This document shows positions 31,019 to 42,287 of a stretch of DNA of 64,000 nucleotides, piece after piece; the first letter of the stretch is position 1, and every line of letters starts with the position of its first letter. Under the pieces are notes generated by a model that did no database searches, had not been told where the DNA came from, and was given only the letters and a program-made list of their open reading frames with translations. The stretch comes from Nothopassalora personata (lineage: Eukaryota; Ascomycota; Dothideomycetes; Mycosphaerellales; Mycosphaerellaceae): positions 1,054,001 to 1,118,000 of the forward strand of contig CM066296.1 of the NCBI GenBank assembly GCA_033816765.1, read 5' to 3'. A program made the translations under genes and the position numbers.

Positions 31019-31909
31019 TCAAGGCCCCAGCCTCTGTGTACTCCCTACTGGTCCCACCGCAAGTCCATTAGCAGCACCTAATGTTCCCCTTCCAGGCGCT
31101 GGCCCAGTCCGTGTGCTAGGCAGCACCCCATATCTCCCATAAGTCTTCTGATCCACACTAACATAATGCGGTAACCTGCCCAACAAATTCAACTTGCCCT
31201 CAATCCACGTCAGAATTTTATCGTGTGGCGCAAGAAACCTGATGCACCCCAACCCCCAAAGATAACCCGTAGCAGCACCACAAAGATGTCCCAGCAAACT
31301 CGTATGTGGTAGCAAGAAGTTGATCACCAGAATCAAAAACAGCGGCGTCGTCCAGGTGGGGATCTTGATATCTTCGCCAAGCTGGAAGTAAGGATTTGCG
31401 CGGTAGGTTTTGATTGCTTCGTTGCAGAGCAGAAGGAAGACCCAGACGCTGCTACCGACTGCTGGGCCGTCGAGATGAAAGACGAAGCGCTCGAGGAGGG
31501 TGTAGAGGCCGCCGGGGAGGAGGCCGAAGGGACCGGTGAAGAGGACGACTGTGGTGATTGTGCCGTGTTCGGATTCGAAGCGTTCGAGGAGAGGGACAAG
31601 GGCGAGGATGTTGAGGAGGTAGTGAACGATGTCGCGGTGTATGAGGGGAAAGGTGTTGAGGCGGTATACTGGACACGGTGTTAGTGGTAGGCAGTTCTTG
31701 TCCCAGAGAGTATGGGTGAACATACACGTCGAGAGGTTAATCTTCTGCGGTATCAAGGCTCCCCATTCTTCTATGCTCGGCGCGAGCAAGTGGGCGATGT
31801 AAAGGGCAGTAATGACGGCCAACAAGCCGCGGGTCGCGAGCGGGAGTCTGAGCAGGTAATTCCGTATCCTGCGCGCATCCGGCACGTATGCTGAGAAGCT
31901 ATTGGCCAT
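31019..31909 (-). CDS. rbd2: Rhomboid-type membrane protease (Rbd2 family)
   Basis: Intramembrane serine protease of the Rbd2 type, likely in Golgi membranes. A 57-nt intron at 31725-31669 (donor GTATGT, acceptor CAG) is in frame and stop-free, so the unspliced frame also reads through. Spliced, the exon joint gives LSTLYRLNTFPLIH, the family motif. The chosen start at 31909 (MANSFSAYVPDARR) fits the family; the frame is open to 31972. The product has about 277 residues and roughly six membrane helices. The catalytic Ser lies in AVGSSVWVFLL and the His in LLGHLCGAATGY, the expected order and spacing. The cytosolic tail LNLLGRLPHYVSVDQKTYGR, strongly conserved in the fungal family, is complete and followed by a Gly/Pro-rich end. 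This is the last host gene before the repeat block. Confidence 0.9.
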   Translation of the reverse strand: MANSFSAYVPDARRIRNYLLRLPLATRGLLAVITALYIAHLLAPSIEEWGALIPQKINLSTCMFTHTLWDKNCLPLTPCPVYRLNTFPLIHRDIVHYLLNILALVPLLERFESEHGTITTVVLFTGPFGLLPGGLYTLLERFVFHLDGPAVGSSVWVFLLLCNEAIKTYRANPYFQLGEDIKIPTWTTPLFLILVINFLLPHTSLLGHLCGAATGYLWGLGCIRFLAPHDKILTWIEGKLNLLGRLPHYVSVDQKTYGRYGVLPSTRTGPAPGRGTLGAANGLAVGPVGSTQRLGP

Positions 31910-32091
31910 GTCTGTCGCTGCTATCGGGCATGCATTAGAAGAAGGTGAGCATGCGACACTTGCAGAAAACATCTGCAGTGCATCCGATCACCTCCGTAAG
32001 ACGAGATTGACGCTGGGCGGTGGGCAGTGGCCTAGGCTTACAAAACCGGCAAATACCCGCATTCAAAATTCGCAATCCTCTATCCTTATTA

Positions 32092-32191
32092 TTATAGACT
32101 CGCTATTTGTCTTATAGACTCGCTATTTGTCTTATAGACTCGCTATTTGTCTTATAGACTCGCTATTTGTCTTATAGACTCGCTATTTGTC
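32092..32191. repeat. Tandem repeat, five perfect 20-bp units
   Basis: Unit TTATAGACTCGCTATTTGTC is repeated five times without a change, with a decayed sixth copy after it. It stands at the border between normal gene space and the RIP-mutated block. Its own sequence is rich in TA. Confidence 0.95.
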
Positions 32192-32367
32192 TATTAGCAC
32201 ACTCGCTATATATAATACTACGTCTAGCGATCGATCTAGAGCCCTTTCGCATCGATATCGAGCTATAGACTACCGCTAGATTTATATAGGCAGCTATTTA
32301 AGACAACCTCTTTAATCTCTACGGTGTTTAAATTAGTAAACGGAGCCTCCGCTAGCAACTTGTAGAG
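32192..32367. other. RIP-mutated DNA left of element B1
   Basis: Rich in TA with almost no CA/TG. No LTR or reading frame is recognised. It is the first part of the repeat block, and probably a remnant of an older element. Confidence 0.4.
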
Positions 32368-32565
32368 TATAAGGGTAGCCTATAGCTAACCCTTATATAT
32401 AATACGGCTATACCCGGCTTAGCATACCGCACGTAACGCGTATACGTATACTAGGAGACGCGTATAGCGTCTATAGAAGAAAGTAAGCTTTAGTTTATCT
32501 ACGATTAGAAGATCGTAGGCGTACTATATATTACGATATCCCCTTATAGCCTTACGGTCCTAATA
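32368..32565 (+). repeat. 5' LTR of element B1
   Basis: About 198 bp starting TATAAGGGTAGCC, homologous to the 196-bp LTRs of B2 (TGTAAGGGGCAGCC). The initial TG is now TA, as RIP would produce. It ends at TCCTAATA, followed by GTTCTAA as in B2. Confidence 0.7.
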
Positions 32566-32800
32566 GTTCTAAAGCTTTCCCTTATTATAATCTATATATA
32601 CTATAGAGCCCGATCGCGACGCGTACGACGGCGAGTTACCTACGCCCCCCCTAAGCCCTAGAGTATAGTAGTAGGCGCGTCGTATAGCCTTAGTTACGAG
32701 AAGAGAGGCCTTACGGGCTAAGATTAAAGAGTAAGAGATATAGCGGGAGATTAAGCGGCTAGAGATCTTACGTATTATAAGCGTACCGCCTCCGGAGTAG

Positions 32801-33219
32801 TGTTATGTCTCGTTCTAGGGCTAGTCTTAAAGGAGAGATAAGTTAAGTCACGTAGCGGTATTCTTTAGAGAGGCTAAAGTAAGCTAAGCGAAGATAAATA
32901 ATGGGAATAAGAGTTATATTCTAATTAGTGAGATAGTAACATAAGTTAAACGTATCGAAACTATAAGGGTTCTTAGCGTTCCTAAATACAAAGGAAATTA
33001 TTATTAATCTGCTCCGATCTGTTAATCTGTTTTACAGATTATATAGAGCAATAGATTAATTGCTGTCGTGCTCTAATCTAATCTATTAATCTGTCTTATA
33101 GGTCTCGTAGAGTAATAGATTACTCTACGGTAGCTATGCCTTTCTAGCTATAGTAGCGCCTACTTAACTATAGAGGCTCTAATTAGTCGCTAAGCATTAG
33201 CCTAATCTAACCCGTAACA
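32801..33219 (-). repeat. 3' LTR of element A (left end), 419 bp
   Basis: Begins TGTTATGTCTCGTTC and ends CCCGTAACA. It matches the right LTR with scattered transitions and keeps the same length. CTATCCCCCTTCTTAGC directly inside it is, on the minus strand, an A/G-rich tract of the kind that primes plus-strand synthesis. Confidence 0.9.
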
Positions 33220-33236
33220 CTATCCCCCTTCTTAGC
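33220..33236 (-). other. Polypurine tract of element A
   Basis: On the minus strand the sequence GCTAAGAAGGGGGATAG stands immediately before the 3' LTR. Position and purine content fit a polypurine tract. Element C has the matching GGCTAAAAAGGAGATAG at 51251-51267. Confidence 0.7.
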
Positions 33237-33349
33237 TTAGCTCGCTACGAGCTTAGGTTATAGTCCTGCCGCCTTGTCCCTTCGTTTAGCGTTCTCGTTT
33301 ATGTCGTCCTTAATATACTAAAGGCTCCTTCTTCCTCGAGTACCTCTCG

Positions 33350-33960
33350 TCATCTTAAGTTAGCCGAAACTATCGATAACTTCGGAGAGATAATAGTACG
33401 GTCTTATTCTAATTGTCGGGCGTATTCGCGGGTGTGCAAGGTACACGTGTTATCGGGGCGGTATAATAAGTATGTTCGTTAAAACATCCGTTATAATATA
33501 AAGGTATCGCGATCCGAGTTCGATCGCCTTATTAGTAAAAAGAAGAAACTATAGCAGTAGATAAAGGAAGCCCGCGAGGCTTAAGAGCGTACCCGCGAGG
33601 CCCTAAATACTACGTATACGAAGGAAGAACGGTTACGTAGGTAGATAGAGCTCGTAGATTAGAGAGCCGACGAGGCTATTGCCGTAGAGTCGGCGAACCT
33701 ATTAGAGCTAGAGTAGGAGGGGTTAGCGGACTTCTACCTAGCTCCTAACACTTAGAATCTTCTTATCGACTAAGGTTATAATTGTTACGGTTCGGATAAA
33801 GGACGGTATAGGACGTAGTATAGGGAGGAAGAATTAGAAGATAAGAACTAATCGCTAGGAAGAGAAAGGGACCCTACGTCCGGGTTACGTGCACGACCAC
33901 GCGCTTAGTGCATAGTCGAACACGACCGTAGAAGTAGCGTATAGACGTACACGACTACAC
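33350..33960 (+). pseudogene. Antisense accessory frame of element A, decayed
   Basis: On the plus strand, opposite to gag-pol, a coding-like stretch with stops reads VCKVHVLSGRYNKYVR, then a long Lys/Glu/Arg-rich coiled-coil-like part (KEEREALN-type heptads), an acidic segment and a late YNCYGSDKG. The first part resembles short Cys-rich protein starts seen next to fungal retroelements, but Cys spacing is damaged. Function unknown. Confidence 0.4.
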
Positions 33961-34018
33961 GACTAGGCGACCGGTCAAGTAGATAGACGGACGCCTAACA
34001 CCGGATAGTATACGAGCC

Positions 34019-35397
34019 TCCTTTATATTTAGGAACGCTAGAAACCCTTATAGTTCTAACGCGTTTAACTTATGTTACTATCTTACTAATTGGAATATAA
34101 CTCTTATTCCTATCATTTATCTTCGCTTAGCTTACTTTAGCCTCTCTAAAGAATACCGCCACGTGACTTGACTTATCTCTCCTTTAACACTAGCCCTAGA
34201 GCGCGTACTACGCCGCAATATATTCGATTTACGGTTCGAATAGCGAGCGTTGCTCGCATCTTTTAAGGAGTTTTTACGTCCGGGGTACGACGGGGCTTTT
34301 CTCCTTCTCTCAAATTTTGGTCTCGTTCTCGAGACCCGTGTTGCATAGTCTTTGACTCAAATAGCACGTTAATGGAATAATCAATCAATCAATCACTAGC
34401 CCTAGAACGAGATAATAACACTTTAAACGCCCTTAGGATAAGCGCTACTTAAGTAGCTAGTAGGGGAACACCCGCCCCTAGCGAAGTAGGAAGCATCCGC
34501 CGTACGCTACTATAATAGACTACTACGAAGGACGATGAGTCTAATAACGATAACGAGCCTACTCTAAGGAAGAACGACGTTAAGGCTACTAAGCTAGACC
34601 TCTTCTATAGAGATAGGGCTAAGTTCGACGACTAGATTAATTAGATAGATATGTATCTTATGTTTAACCTAGTCGATACCGATAAAAGAACTATCTTCGC
34701 TATTACGTACCTTCGCGGAAGTACGTAGAACTGGATTAAACCTTACCTTAAGGAATACCTTAAAGGTATAGGACGATTAGACCTTACCGGAATGTTTAGG
34801 AGCTACACTCTCTTTAAAGAAAAGATAAAATTAATCTTTAGAACCTCGAACGAAGTCTAACAGGCTATACGAATCATTCAACACCTAAAGTAGAAGACGT
34901 CTACTTTAGAGTATGCCGCCAAATTCGAAGAATACGGACAAATTACCGGATAGGACTAGACGGCGTTAATAACTATGTTCCGACGTAGACTTAAGGACTC
35001 CGTTAAGGACGAGTTAATAAGACACGGGGGACGGATCACTAACCTCGAAGAGCTAATAAAGGCGTCGATTAACATCGATAACTAGCTCTAGGAACGACAC
35101 TAGGAGAAGAAATACGACTCTAAAGTAGGAGGAATAGTAGGATATGCTCTAGATTGTAGACCCTTAGGAGGATACGTTACGAAGGGAGAATTCTTACGAT
35201 AAAGCCAGCCCTACTATAGACTACAGCTAATGGAACTAGACGTTACCTAACGAGGACGGAAGATCGATAAGAGTAGGGGCTACGGAAAGCCCTTTAAAGG
35301 AAAAGGAAAACTTATATACTATACCTATAGTAAGGAAGGCTACATAGCGCGGGATTGCCGCGGTAAGAATATAGTGCGCCGCGAGCAATTTAATATA
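34019..35397 (+). mobile_element. Inverted LTR-gag duplication inside element A
   Basis: From 34,019 to 34,420 lies part of the element-A LTR in reverse orientation (broken by the retroposon). It is followed to about 35,397 by gag in plus orientation through the zinc-knuckle region. This is the reverse complement of 39,237-40,211 with few differences, nearly all transitions. The two arms of about 1 kb are separated by about 3.8 kb. Confidence 0.8.
34201..34393 (+). mobile_element. 5'-truncated copy of a young retroposon
   Basis: 193 bp flanked by 13-bp direct duplications CACTAGCCCTAGA (34188-34200 and 34394-34406). It is nearly identical to the last 186 bp of the element at 42288-43048 and ends in AATCAATCAATCAAT. 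It keeps normal CA/TG content, unlike its surroundings. The duplication, the tail and the missing 5' part indicate target-primed reverse transcription. Confidence 0.88.
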
Positions 35398-35449
35398 AGT
35401 TGTTTAGTGCAATCTACGCTATTAGTAGTAATAAAACCTAGTTGTCTTA

Positions 35450-38400
35450 TATATAATTGATATAGTGTCATAGGTATTGTTCTAGCGTTTAATTTATCCT
35501 TTCGGTTTGTCCGTCTATTTCTAGATAATATGCTATTAACAGCTTGTGTTTAATTCCGATCGTTCCTATAAGCGTCTTCTAGTAATTTAATGTAAATAGC
35601 TTGTCTCTATCCGTTATAAACGCTTAAGGGAATCCGTAGTATCGGATAAGTCTATCTAGTACAAGGTATCCGAGCTGCTCTACATTATACGTTTCCGATG
35701 TAGGAATAAAGTATACGTATTTCGTAAGTCTATTAACTATAACTAGTATTATGTCGTATGGTTGTTTCGTAACTTAATCCTTTAACGGTAGGAGTTTCGT
35801 AATAAAGTCTATTATAACTTCGTCCTATAGTTTCGTCGGTAGTGTCCTAAACTATAGGTAACCGTATTTTACATGTCTCGTAGCCTTGTTTCGTTAGTAG
35901 TGTACGTATTGTTTAATGTAGCGTAACACCTTAAGTCTTATCTATAGAAATGAGAAACTGCGTTATATTAGGTCTATTATCTTCGAAGTTCTAGGGTGTC
36001 TATAAGTTAGTCCGTCGTAATATTATCGTATGCATTCTTCTTCTCGATCCTTAGGTACTTAGTATTTTCCTTACGATATAGGGAATTGTTCGTCCCTATC
36101 GCCTAATATCCGTACGATGTTATTGAATTCTCTCGTGTTAGTACTAAGACTTCCGTCGAGGTTTGTCTTTAATATTTTGTGTTACACTAGTTCTTTTCCT
36201 TCTATATAGTCGCTTCTTCGGCTTAGCGCGTCGGCGCGGCCGTTCTCTCGTTCTAGAGTATATTTAATTTTAAACTTATACTGTCCTAGTAGCTCCGACT
36301 AGCGGGCTTACCTTCGGGTAAGTTCTTTCGTCGTCGTGAAGTACGTAAGATTCTTATAGTTAGAAAGAATCGTTAACTTCGGTAGGCCCTCGATATATAC
36401 TCTCTAATATTATATAGTAGTAACAATAGCTAGAAGCTCTTTATTATAGATGTCGTAGTTCTGTTCCGCTATAGTCATTTTCCGGGAGTAATAGGCTACT
36501 AGGTGTCTCTACCTATCGTGTGTCTATGTTAGACACGCGCCTATTGCTATATTAGACGCATCGGTCTCGATATAGACTTCCTTACTACTATCGAATAGTC
36601 GAAGCGTAGGGGCTAAAGCGCATTGTTCTTCAAGTTTCTTAAATACTTTAATCTATTCCTTTCCCTATTTCTAAGTAACGTCTTTTCTCGTAAGCATCGT
36701 TATTAGTGCTACTGTCTTTACGTAGTCCTTAATGAATTTCCGGTTATAGTTCGCTAGTCTAAGGAATAATTGTACGTCCTTAACTGTCTTTAGTTCTAGC
36801 TATTCTCTAATTAACTATGTCTTCGTAGGGTCGATCGTTATCCCTATAGTACTAATAATAAAGCCTAAGAATTTAACTTCCTTCTTATAGAATTCGCATT
36901 TTTCGGGTACCGTCTTAAATCCTAATTGCGTAAGTCGTTCGAAGACGTCCTAGACTTGTCTTATATGCTCCTATAGGGATCCTTTCGTATAGACTAGTAT
37001 ATCGTCTATATAGGCGATAACGTATACGTCGAGTAGGTCTCTAAGTGTTTTATTAATAAGGTCCTAGTAGGATGCGGGTGCGTTAGTTAATCCTATTAGT
37101 ATAACTAAGAATTTGTAGAGTCCGTATCTTGTTCTAAAAGCGGTTTTCCATTCTTCTCCTTCTACTATTCGTATAGTATAGAAGGTATCTCGTAGGTTAA
37201 TCTTCGTGTACTAGTCCGATCCGGTTAATCTATCTTATGCTTCTTCGATGTTAGGTAGCGGGTATCGGTTCTTAATCGTAATCTCGTTTAACTTCCTATA
37301 GTCTTATACGAGTCGTAACTTCCCGTTTGCTTTTAGAACGAACATATATAGAGTTCCTACACTTAAGGTAAATCTTCTTATCTATCCTTTAGCTAGCTTC
37401 TCCTTTAGCTATTCTCGTAGGGTCTATAGCTCTTTCTTAGACATTTAAGATAGGGGTCCCTATAGAGGCTCTTTCCCTAGCTAAATGCTAATCTTATAAT
37501 CCTATAGGCGGTACTTAGGTAAGGCGGTTTTACCTCTCTCCTCTTTAAAGAGTCGCGACTACTTACGATACTCCTTAGGAATACTTAACTCTAAGATGTT
37601 AGTATTCTTCGATAGTGCGTTACTTCTATTACTTCTAGTAACTTCGTAACCCGGCGGCCCTACGCTAGTGTCTATCCCGGTCGAAGGTGGTTCTTCTATC
37701 CTTCTATTCGGCGTAAGCTATATCTCGTTTAGCTGTTTCCTTACCTTATCTACTAGTAAACGCTACTACTACGTAGGCTAAATGTCGATAACGCAGTCGT
37801 ATTCCCTAAATGTAAGTACTCCTCTTCTCTAGTCGATTACTAGATTATGCTTTCTTAACTAAGGCATACCTAATACTATGTTATAACTAGCTATATTAGT
37901 AACATCTAAGGTAATATTCTCGTAGTACTATTAGATAGCTAGTAGTAATAGTGTCGTCTCCTATTCTACGCGAGGTAACGATAATCCGTTTACCGCGATT
38001 AACTCGTAACCCTATTTCTTCTTTAGGGTAGCTAACCCGTTTCTTCTTACGAAAGACTCGGAGATAAAATTCCCCGCTACTCCTAAGTCGATTATAACAC
38101 TAGTCTTATGTCCGTTAACGATTGCTTATGTCTAGAAAACTATGTTTAATGTCGATACGTGAGCCTAAGTGTTATATAACTCCCTTTAGTCGCTTATTCC
38201 TAGGGAGCTAATCCTTTTCCCGAATAGTATATAGTTCGCTATACTTCGTACCTAGAGGCTTCGGCTGGAACCTATAGCCCGTTACCCTATATCTACACTT
38301 ATAGTCTATTACGTTCCTAGATCTTCTACAATTCTAAGTAGAGAGCCCGTACATACTATACTACTGTTCGTAGTTCGTTTAAGACGAAAGTTCCTACCGG

Positions 38401-38800
38401 TATTAGATATCCGGTATCCGTTATTCGGCTTCCTATAGGTAGTCGTTCGATAACCGCTTTAGCTAGGTTCTTAGTATTGTTTATAGTTAGGTAGCCCTAT
38501 ACTATGCCCCTTATTATCTCGAGTGTCTTGTCAAATTCGTTAGGGCTTAGGTATCGTTTCCCTAAGAACTTTAGTAGGAATTCTTCGTGCCTTCGTTAGA
38601 GGTAGATAATTAACTTATAGAGTTTCTTTAGCGTATCTACTGTAAATGTGTATACTTCGTTTTCGTCGTCGGTATCGCTCTCTTCTTCTTCGGATAAGTC
38701 CTCGCTTAACTCCTCCGGTACGTAATCTTCTTCGATAGTATCTAGTTCGTTTGTTTATTATTCTAGTACTAGTAACTAGCGTCCGTTCTATTCTAGATCC
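35450..38800 (-). pseudogene. pol remnant of element A
   Basis: The minus strand holds a decayed gypsy polyprotein. The clearest point is reverse transcriptase motif AYIDDILVYTK at about 37,020-36,985, with both Asp still present, followed by the EHI...VFERLTQLGFK region. Protease lies upstream (about 38,200-37,600), RNase H and integrase downstream. Very many TAG and TAA codons interrupt it, mostly where CAG or CAA is expected. Confidence 0.8.
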
Positions 38801-39236
38801 TAGTTTTCTTTATTGTCGTTATCGAAGCAAGATTCGTCTATGTCTACTTCTTAGAGCTTATTTTGTCCGTACTAAGCTCCTAGGGTTCCTACTAGTTGTC
38901 GTAGCTAGTACCCTACGCCTAACTTAGCGTCGTAGTAGGTTTAATACGAGTCCTAGTAACAGAATCGCTAGTGAAGGCTTCCGTAACCGTATCGAGATTC
39001 CTTCTTAACTTTATAGTTAACTCCTCGTACTATTATGCTAAACAATCTAATAGTCTTTAATTATTAGTTATTCGGTAGTAGTGTATGTTGTTAAACATAG
39101 TATCCTCCTCGTCCTTATAAGGGGTCTAGGAGAGGCGTCGCAACCCGGTTGCTATCCTTCTCCTCTACTCTCTAGGTATAGTTAAATTGTCGGGGTCTAA
39201 CACTACTCCTAGATTTGCCTACCTTTAGTTACATTA

Positions 39237-40211
39237 TATTAAACTGCTCGCGGCGTACTATATTTTTACCGCGGTAATCTCGCGCTATGTAACCTTCCTT
39301 ACTATAGGCATAGTATATAAGTTTTCCTTTTCCTTTAAAGGGCTTTCCGTAGCCCCTACTCTTGTCGATCCTCCGTCCTCGTTAGGTAACGTCTAGTTCT
39401 ATTAGCTGTAGTCTATAGTAGGGCTAGCCTTGTCGTGAGAATTCTCCCTTCGTAACGTATCCTCCTAAGGGTCTACGATCCGGAGTGTATCCTACTATAC
39501 CTCCTACCTTAGAGTCGTATTTCTTTTCCTAGTGTCGTTCCTAGAGCTAGTTATCGATGTTAATCGACGCCTTTATTAGCTCTTCGAGGTTAGTAATCCG
39601 TCCCCCGTGTCTTATTAACTCGTCCTTAACGGAGTCCTTAAGTCTACGTCGGAACATAGTTATTAACGCCGTCTAGTCCTATCCGGTAATTTGTCCGTAT
39701 TCTTCGAATTTAGCGGCATACTCTAAAGTAGACGTCTTCTGCTTTAGGTGTTAAATAATTTGTATAGCCTATTAGACTTCGTTCGAGGTTCTAAAGATTG
39801 ACTTTATCTTTTCTTTAAAAAGGGTATAGCTCCTAAACATTCCGGTAGGGTCTAATCGTCCTATACCTTTAAGGTATTCCTTAAGGTAAGGTTTAATCCA
39901 GTTCTACGTACTTCCGCGAAGGTACGTAATAGCGAAGATAGTTCTTTTATCGGTATCGACTAGGTTAAACATAAGATACATATCTATCTAATTAATCTAG
40001 TCGTCGAACTTAGCCCTATCTCTATAGAAGAGGTCTAGCTTAGTAGCCTTAACGTCGTTCTTCCTTAGAGTAGGCTCGTTATCGTTATTAGACTCATCGT
40101 CCTTCGTAGTAGTCTATTATAGTAGCGTACGGCGGATGCTTCCTACTTCGCTAGGGGCGGGTGTTCCCCTACTAGCTACTTAAGTAGCGCTTATCCTAAG
40201 GGCGTTTAAAG
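39237..40211 (-). pseudogene. gag remnant of element A
   Basis: Minus-strand gag directly after the 5' LTR. It shares sequence with the inverted copy at 34,421-35,397 and with gag of element C at about 52,020-52,900. A zinc knuckle is expected near 39,250-39,310 (pattern C-x2-C-x4-H/Y...), but here its last Cys is changed. Stops are frequent. Confidence 0.75.
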
Positions 40212-40630
40212 TGTTATGTCTCGTTCTAGGGCTAGTCTTAAAGGAGAGATAAGTTAAGTTACGTAGCGGTATTCTTTAGAGAGGCTAAAGTAAGCTAAGC
40301 GAAGATAAATAATAGGAATAAGAGTTATATTCCAATTAGTAAGATAGTGACATAAGTTGAACGCATCGAAACTATAAGGGTTCTTAGCGTTCCTAAATAC
40401 AAAGGAAATTATTATTAATCTGCTCCGATCTGTTAATCTATTTTACAGATTATACAGAGCAATAGATTAATTGCTATCGTGCTCTAATCTAATCTATTAA
40501 TCTGTCTTTTAGGTCTCGTAGAGTAATAGATTACTCTACGGTAGCTGTGCCTTTCTAGCTATAGTGGCGCCCACTTAACTATAGAGGCTCTAATTAGTCG
40601 CTAAGCATTAGCCTAATCTAACCCGTAACA
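40212..40630 (-). repeat. 5' LTR of element A (right end), 419 bp
   Basis: Begins TGTTATGTCTCGTTC, ends CCCGTAACA, and is followed by the duplication AGTAG. Direct copy of the LTR at 32801-33219. Confidence 0.9.
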
Positions 40631-40635
40631 AGTAG

Positions 40636-42287
40636 ATAGGAGGAAGGAGAGAAGATTACCTCCCTACTATAACCCCTACCTCTATCTCTATAGCTACTAA
40701 TAATAATATTATAGTACGAGGCGCGGCCGTAGCGTATACGACGCGACCGCGTCTAAAAGAGCCGACGCCTTTTAGAGGGGATTTAATAAGGAATGTAAGG
40801 GTATTCCTTCGGGAGCTCTTACTTATCTTCGCCCTCTTAGGTACTATATATACGATAGACGAATTAAAGGTCCTATATAGAGTTATATACCTTAGCGGAG
40901 AGGTAAGCAAGCGATAGTATACTAACTATAGCGCTATTAACCTTATAGGGTATATATACTAGGACTTTAAGGAGTTCTATCGAGACATATACTAAGATCC
41001 TATAAATTGCGTACTTAACGTTATATTAGAGTACGAGGTTATAAAATAGAAGAATAACTAGATAGCGCAATAGTTCGCGACTAAGCTAGATATTATAGAG
41101 GACTAGTTAGGTAACTACTCGGAAGCGTAATATATACGGTACCTACTAGTAAAGCTTACGCCTCGCTTACGGTCCGCTATCGTTAGCTACTATAATATCC
41201 CTATAACTAGAGAAGACCTAGTAGTCCTAGCCTCGCGTATCGAAAGTACTAAGCGCCGAGGTAGTAGCGGAGGGTACGACCGCGGGTAGTATATATGTCG
41301 TAAGCGTAAAGCTAAGGACGTATATAAGCGGGCCGATCGCCTAAAGTAATAGAAGTAGAGTTAAGTACCGGGCGCCTCGGGTGCGAGTTAGTAGCGAGAC
41401 GCCGGTAGCTCGTCTTTAACTAGCTAGAAGTCGAAAGTAGAGTACTATAGCTACGGTAGGAAGGGTTACTATAAGACGGAGTACCGGAATAGACACCTAT
41501 AGAAGGACCGCGACGCGTAAGCGGTTCGTAGGTTAGAAACTATCGAGGCTTTAACTAAGAAGGGCGAATAGGGAAAAGGTAGAAGACTAGGTAAGGGTCG
41601 CTCCTAAGTCCGAGTTTCTATATAGACCCCTTAAGGTAAGTTAATACGAGTCTAGCGCGTTACTTACGAGGCGCCGTCGAGACGCGTAAGGGCTTTCGCG
41701 AGGCTACGTTTCTCCTAGATAACGGTATAGATTTAAGCTTAGTATCGTACGAGTATATACTCCGATACTAGATATAGCCTATTAGTAGTATAAAGCTTCT
41801 ATGAAAATCTAGAGTCGTATATGTAGGACTAAGGGTATTACTACGGCGCCTATATAGTTTATATACGACTAGCTAACGATATAGGAGTAGAGCGCGTACG
41901 CGACGCTATCTACTATATAGCGCCTATAGGTAGGCCGTTAGTTATCTTAGGTAGACCCTAGCGGTATTGTAATCGGATTATAAAGGCCGATAAGGATAAC
42001 TAGTAGTTCTATAGTACCGAGACGCCTACGATTTAGTAGTATAACGTACGCGAGTTTCTTAAGGATCTTAAGAGCTTAAAGTAGGTTTATACGATAAGTA
42101 TTCGGGTTATTACTATAGTAGTATCTAAAGGAGCGGGTCTCTCGTAGCCTAAAGAATTTATAGACTTTCGAGATATATACGTACCTAATAAGTAGGCGAA
42201 GCGTAAGATGCCCGACGGGGTTAAGTATACGATTAATCTTGTCGAAGGAAGGAAACCCCCTTTTAAGCCGCTATACTACTAGTCCTT
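40636..42287 (+). pseudogene. gag and protease of element B1
   Basis: Plus-strand decayed Ty3/gypsy gag with segments like LTPRLRSAIVSYYNIPITRE and VLASRIESTKR, then a damaged zinc knuckle (YYSYGRKGYYKTEYRNRH) and the start of the protease domain. It is collinear with 44,470-46,110 of B2. Stops are TAG/TAA throughout. The last 13 bp are the target site duplicated by the retroposon. Confidence 0.75.

Larger units (their letters stand above)
32801..40630 (-). mobile_element. LTR retrotransposon A (gypsy type), 7830 bp, RIP-mutated
   Basis: Bounded by two direct LTRs of exactly 419 bp (TGTTATGTCTCG...CCGTAACA) and by a 5-bp target duplication, AGTAG (32796-32800 and 40631-40635). Gag and pol run on the minus strand, so the right LTR is the 5' LTR. 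Order on the minus strand: gag (about 40,211-39,237), protease, reverse transcriptase, RNase H and integrase (to about 35,450), then an inverted LTR-gag piece (34,019-35,397), an antisense frame (about 33,350-33,960) and a polypurine tract next to the 3' LTR. It sits inside the gag leader of B1. Stops and TpA enrichment throughout mark it as dead. The nested retroposon at 34201-34393 is younger. Confidence 0.85.

Noticed and set aside
32092..32191. Possible CRISPR-like or satellite array
   Set aside because: The units are contiguous without spacers and the genome is eukaryotic; it is a plain tandem repeat.
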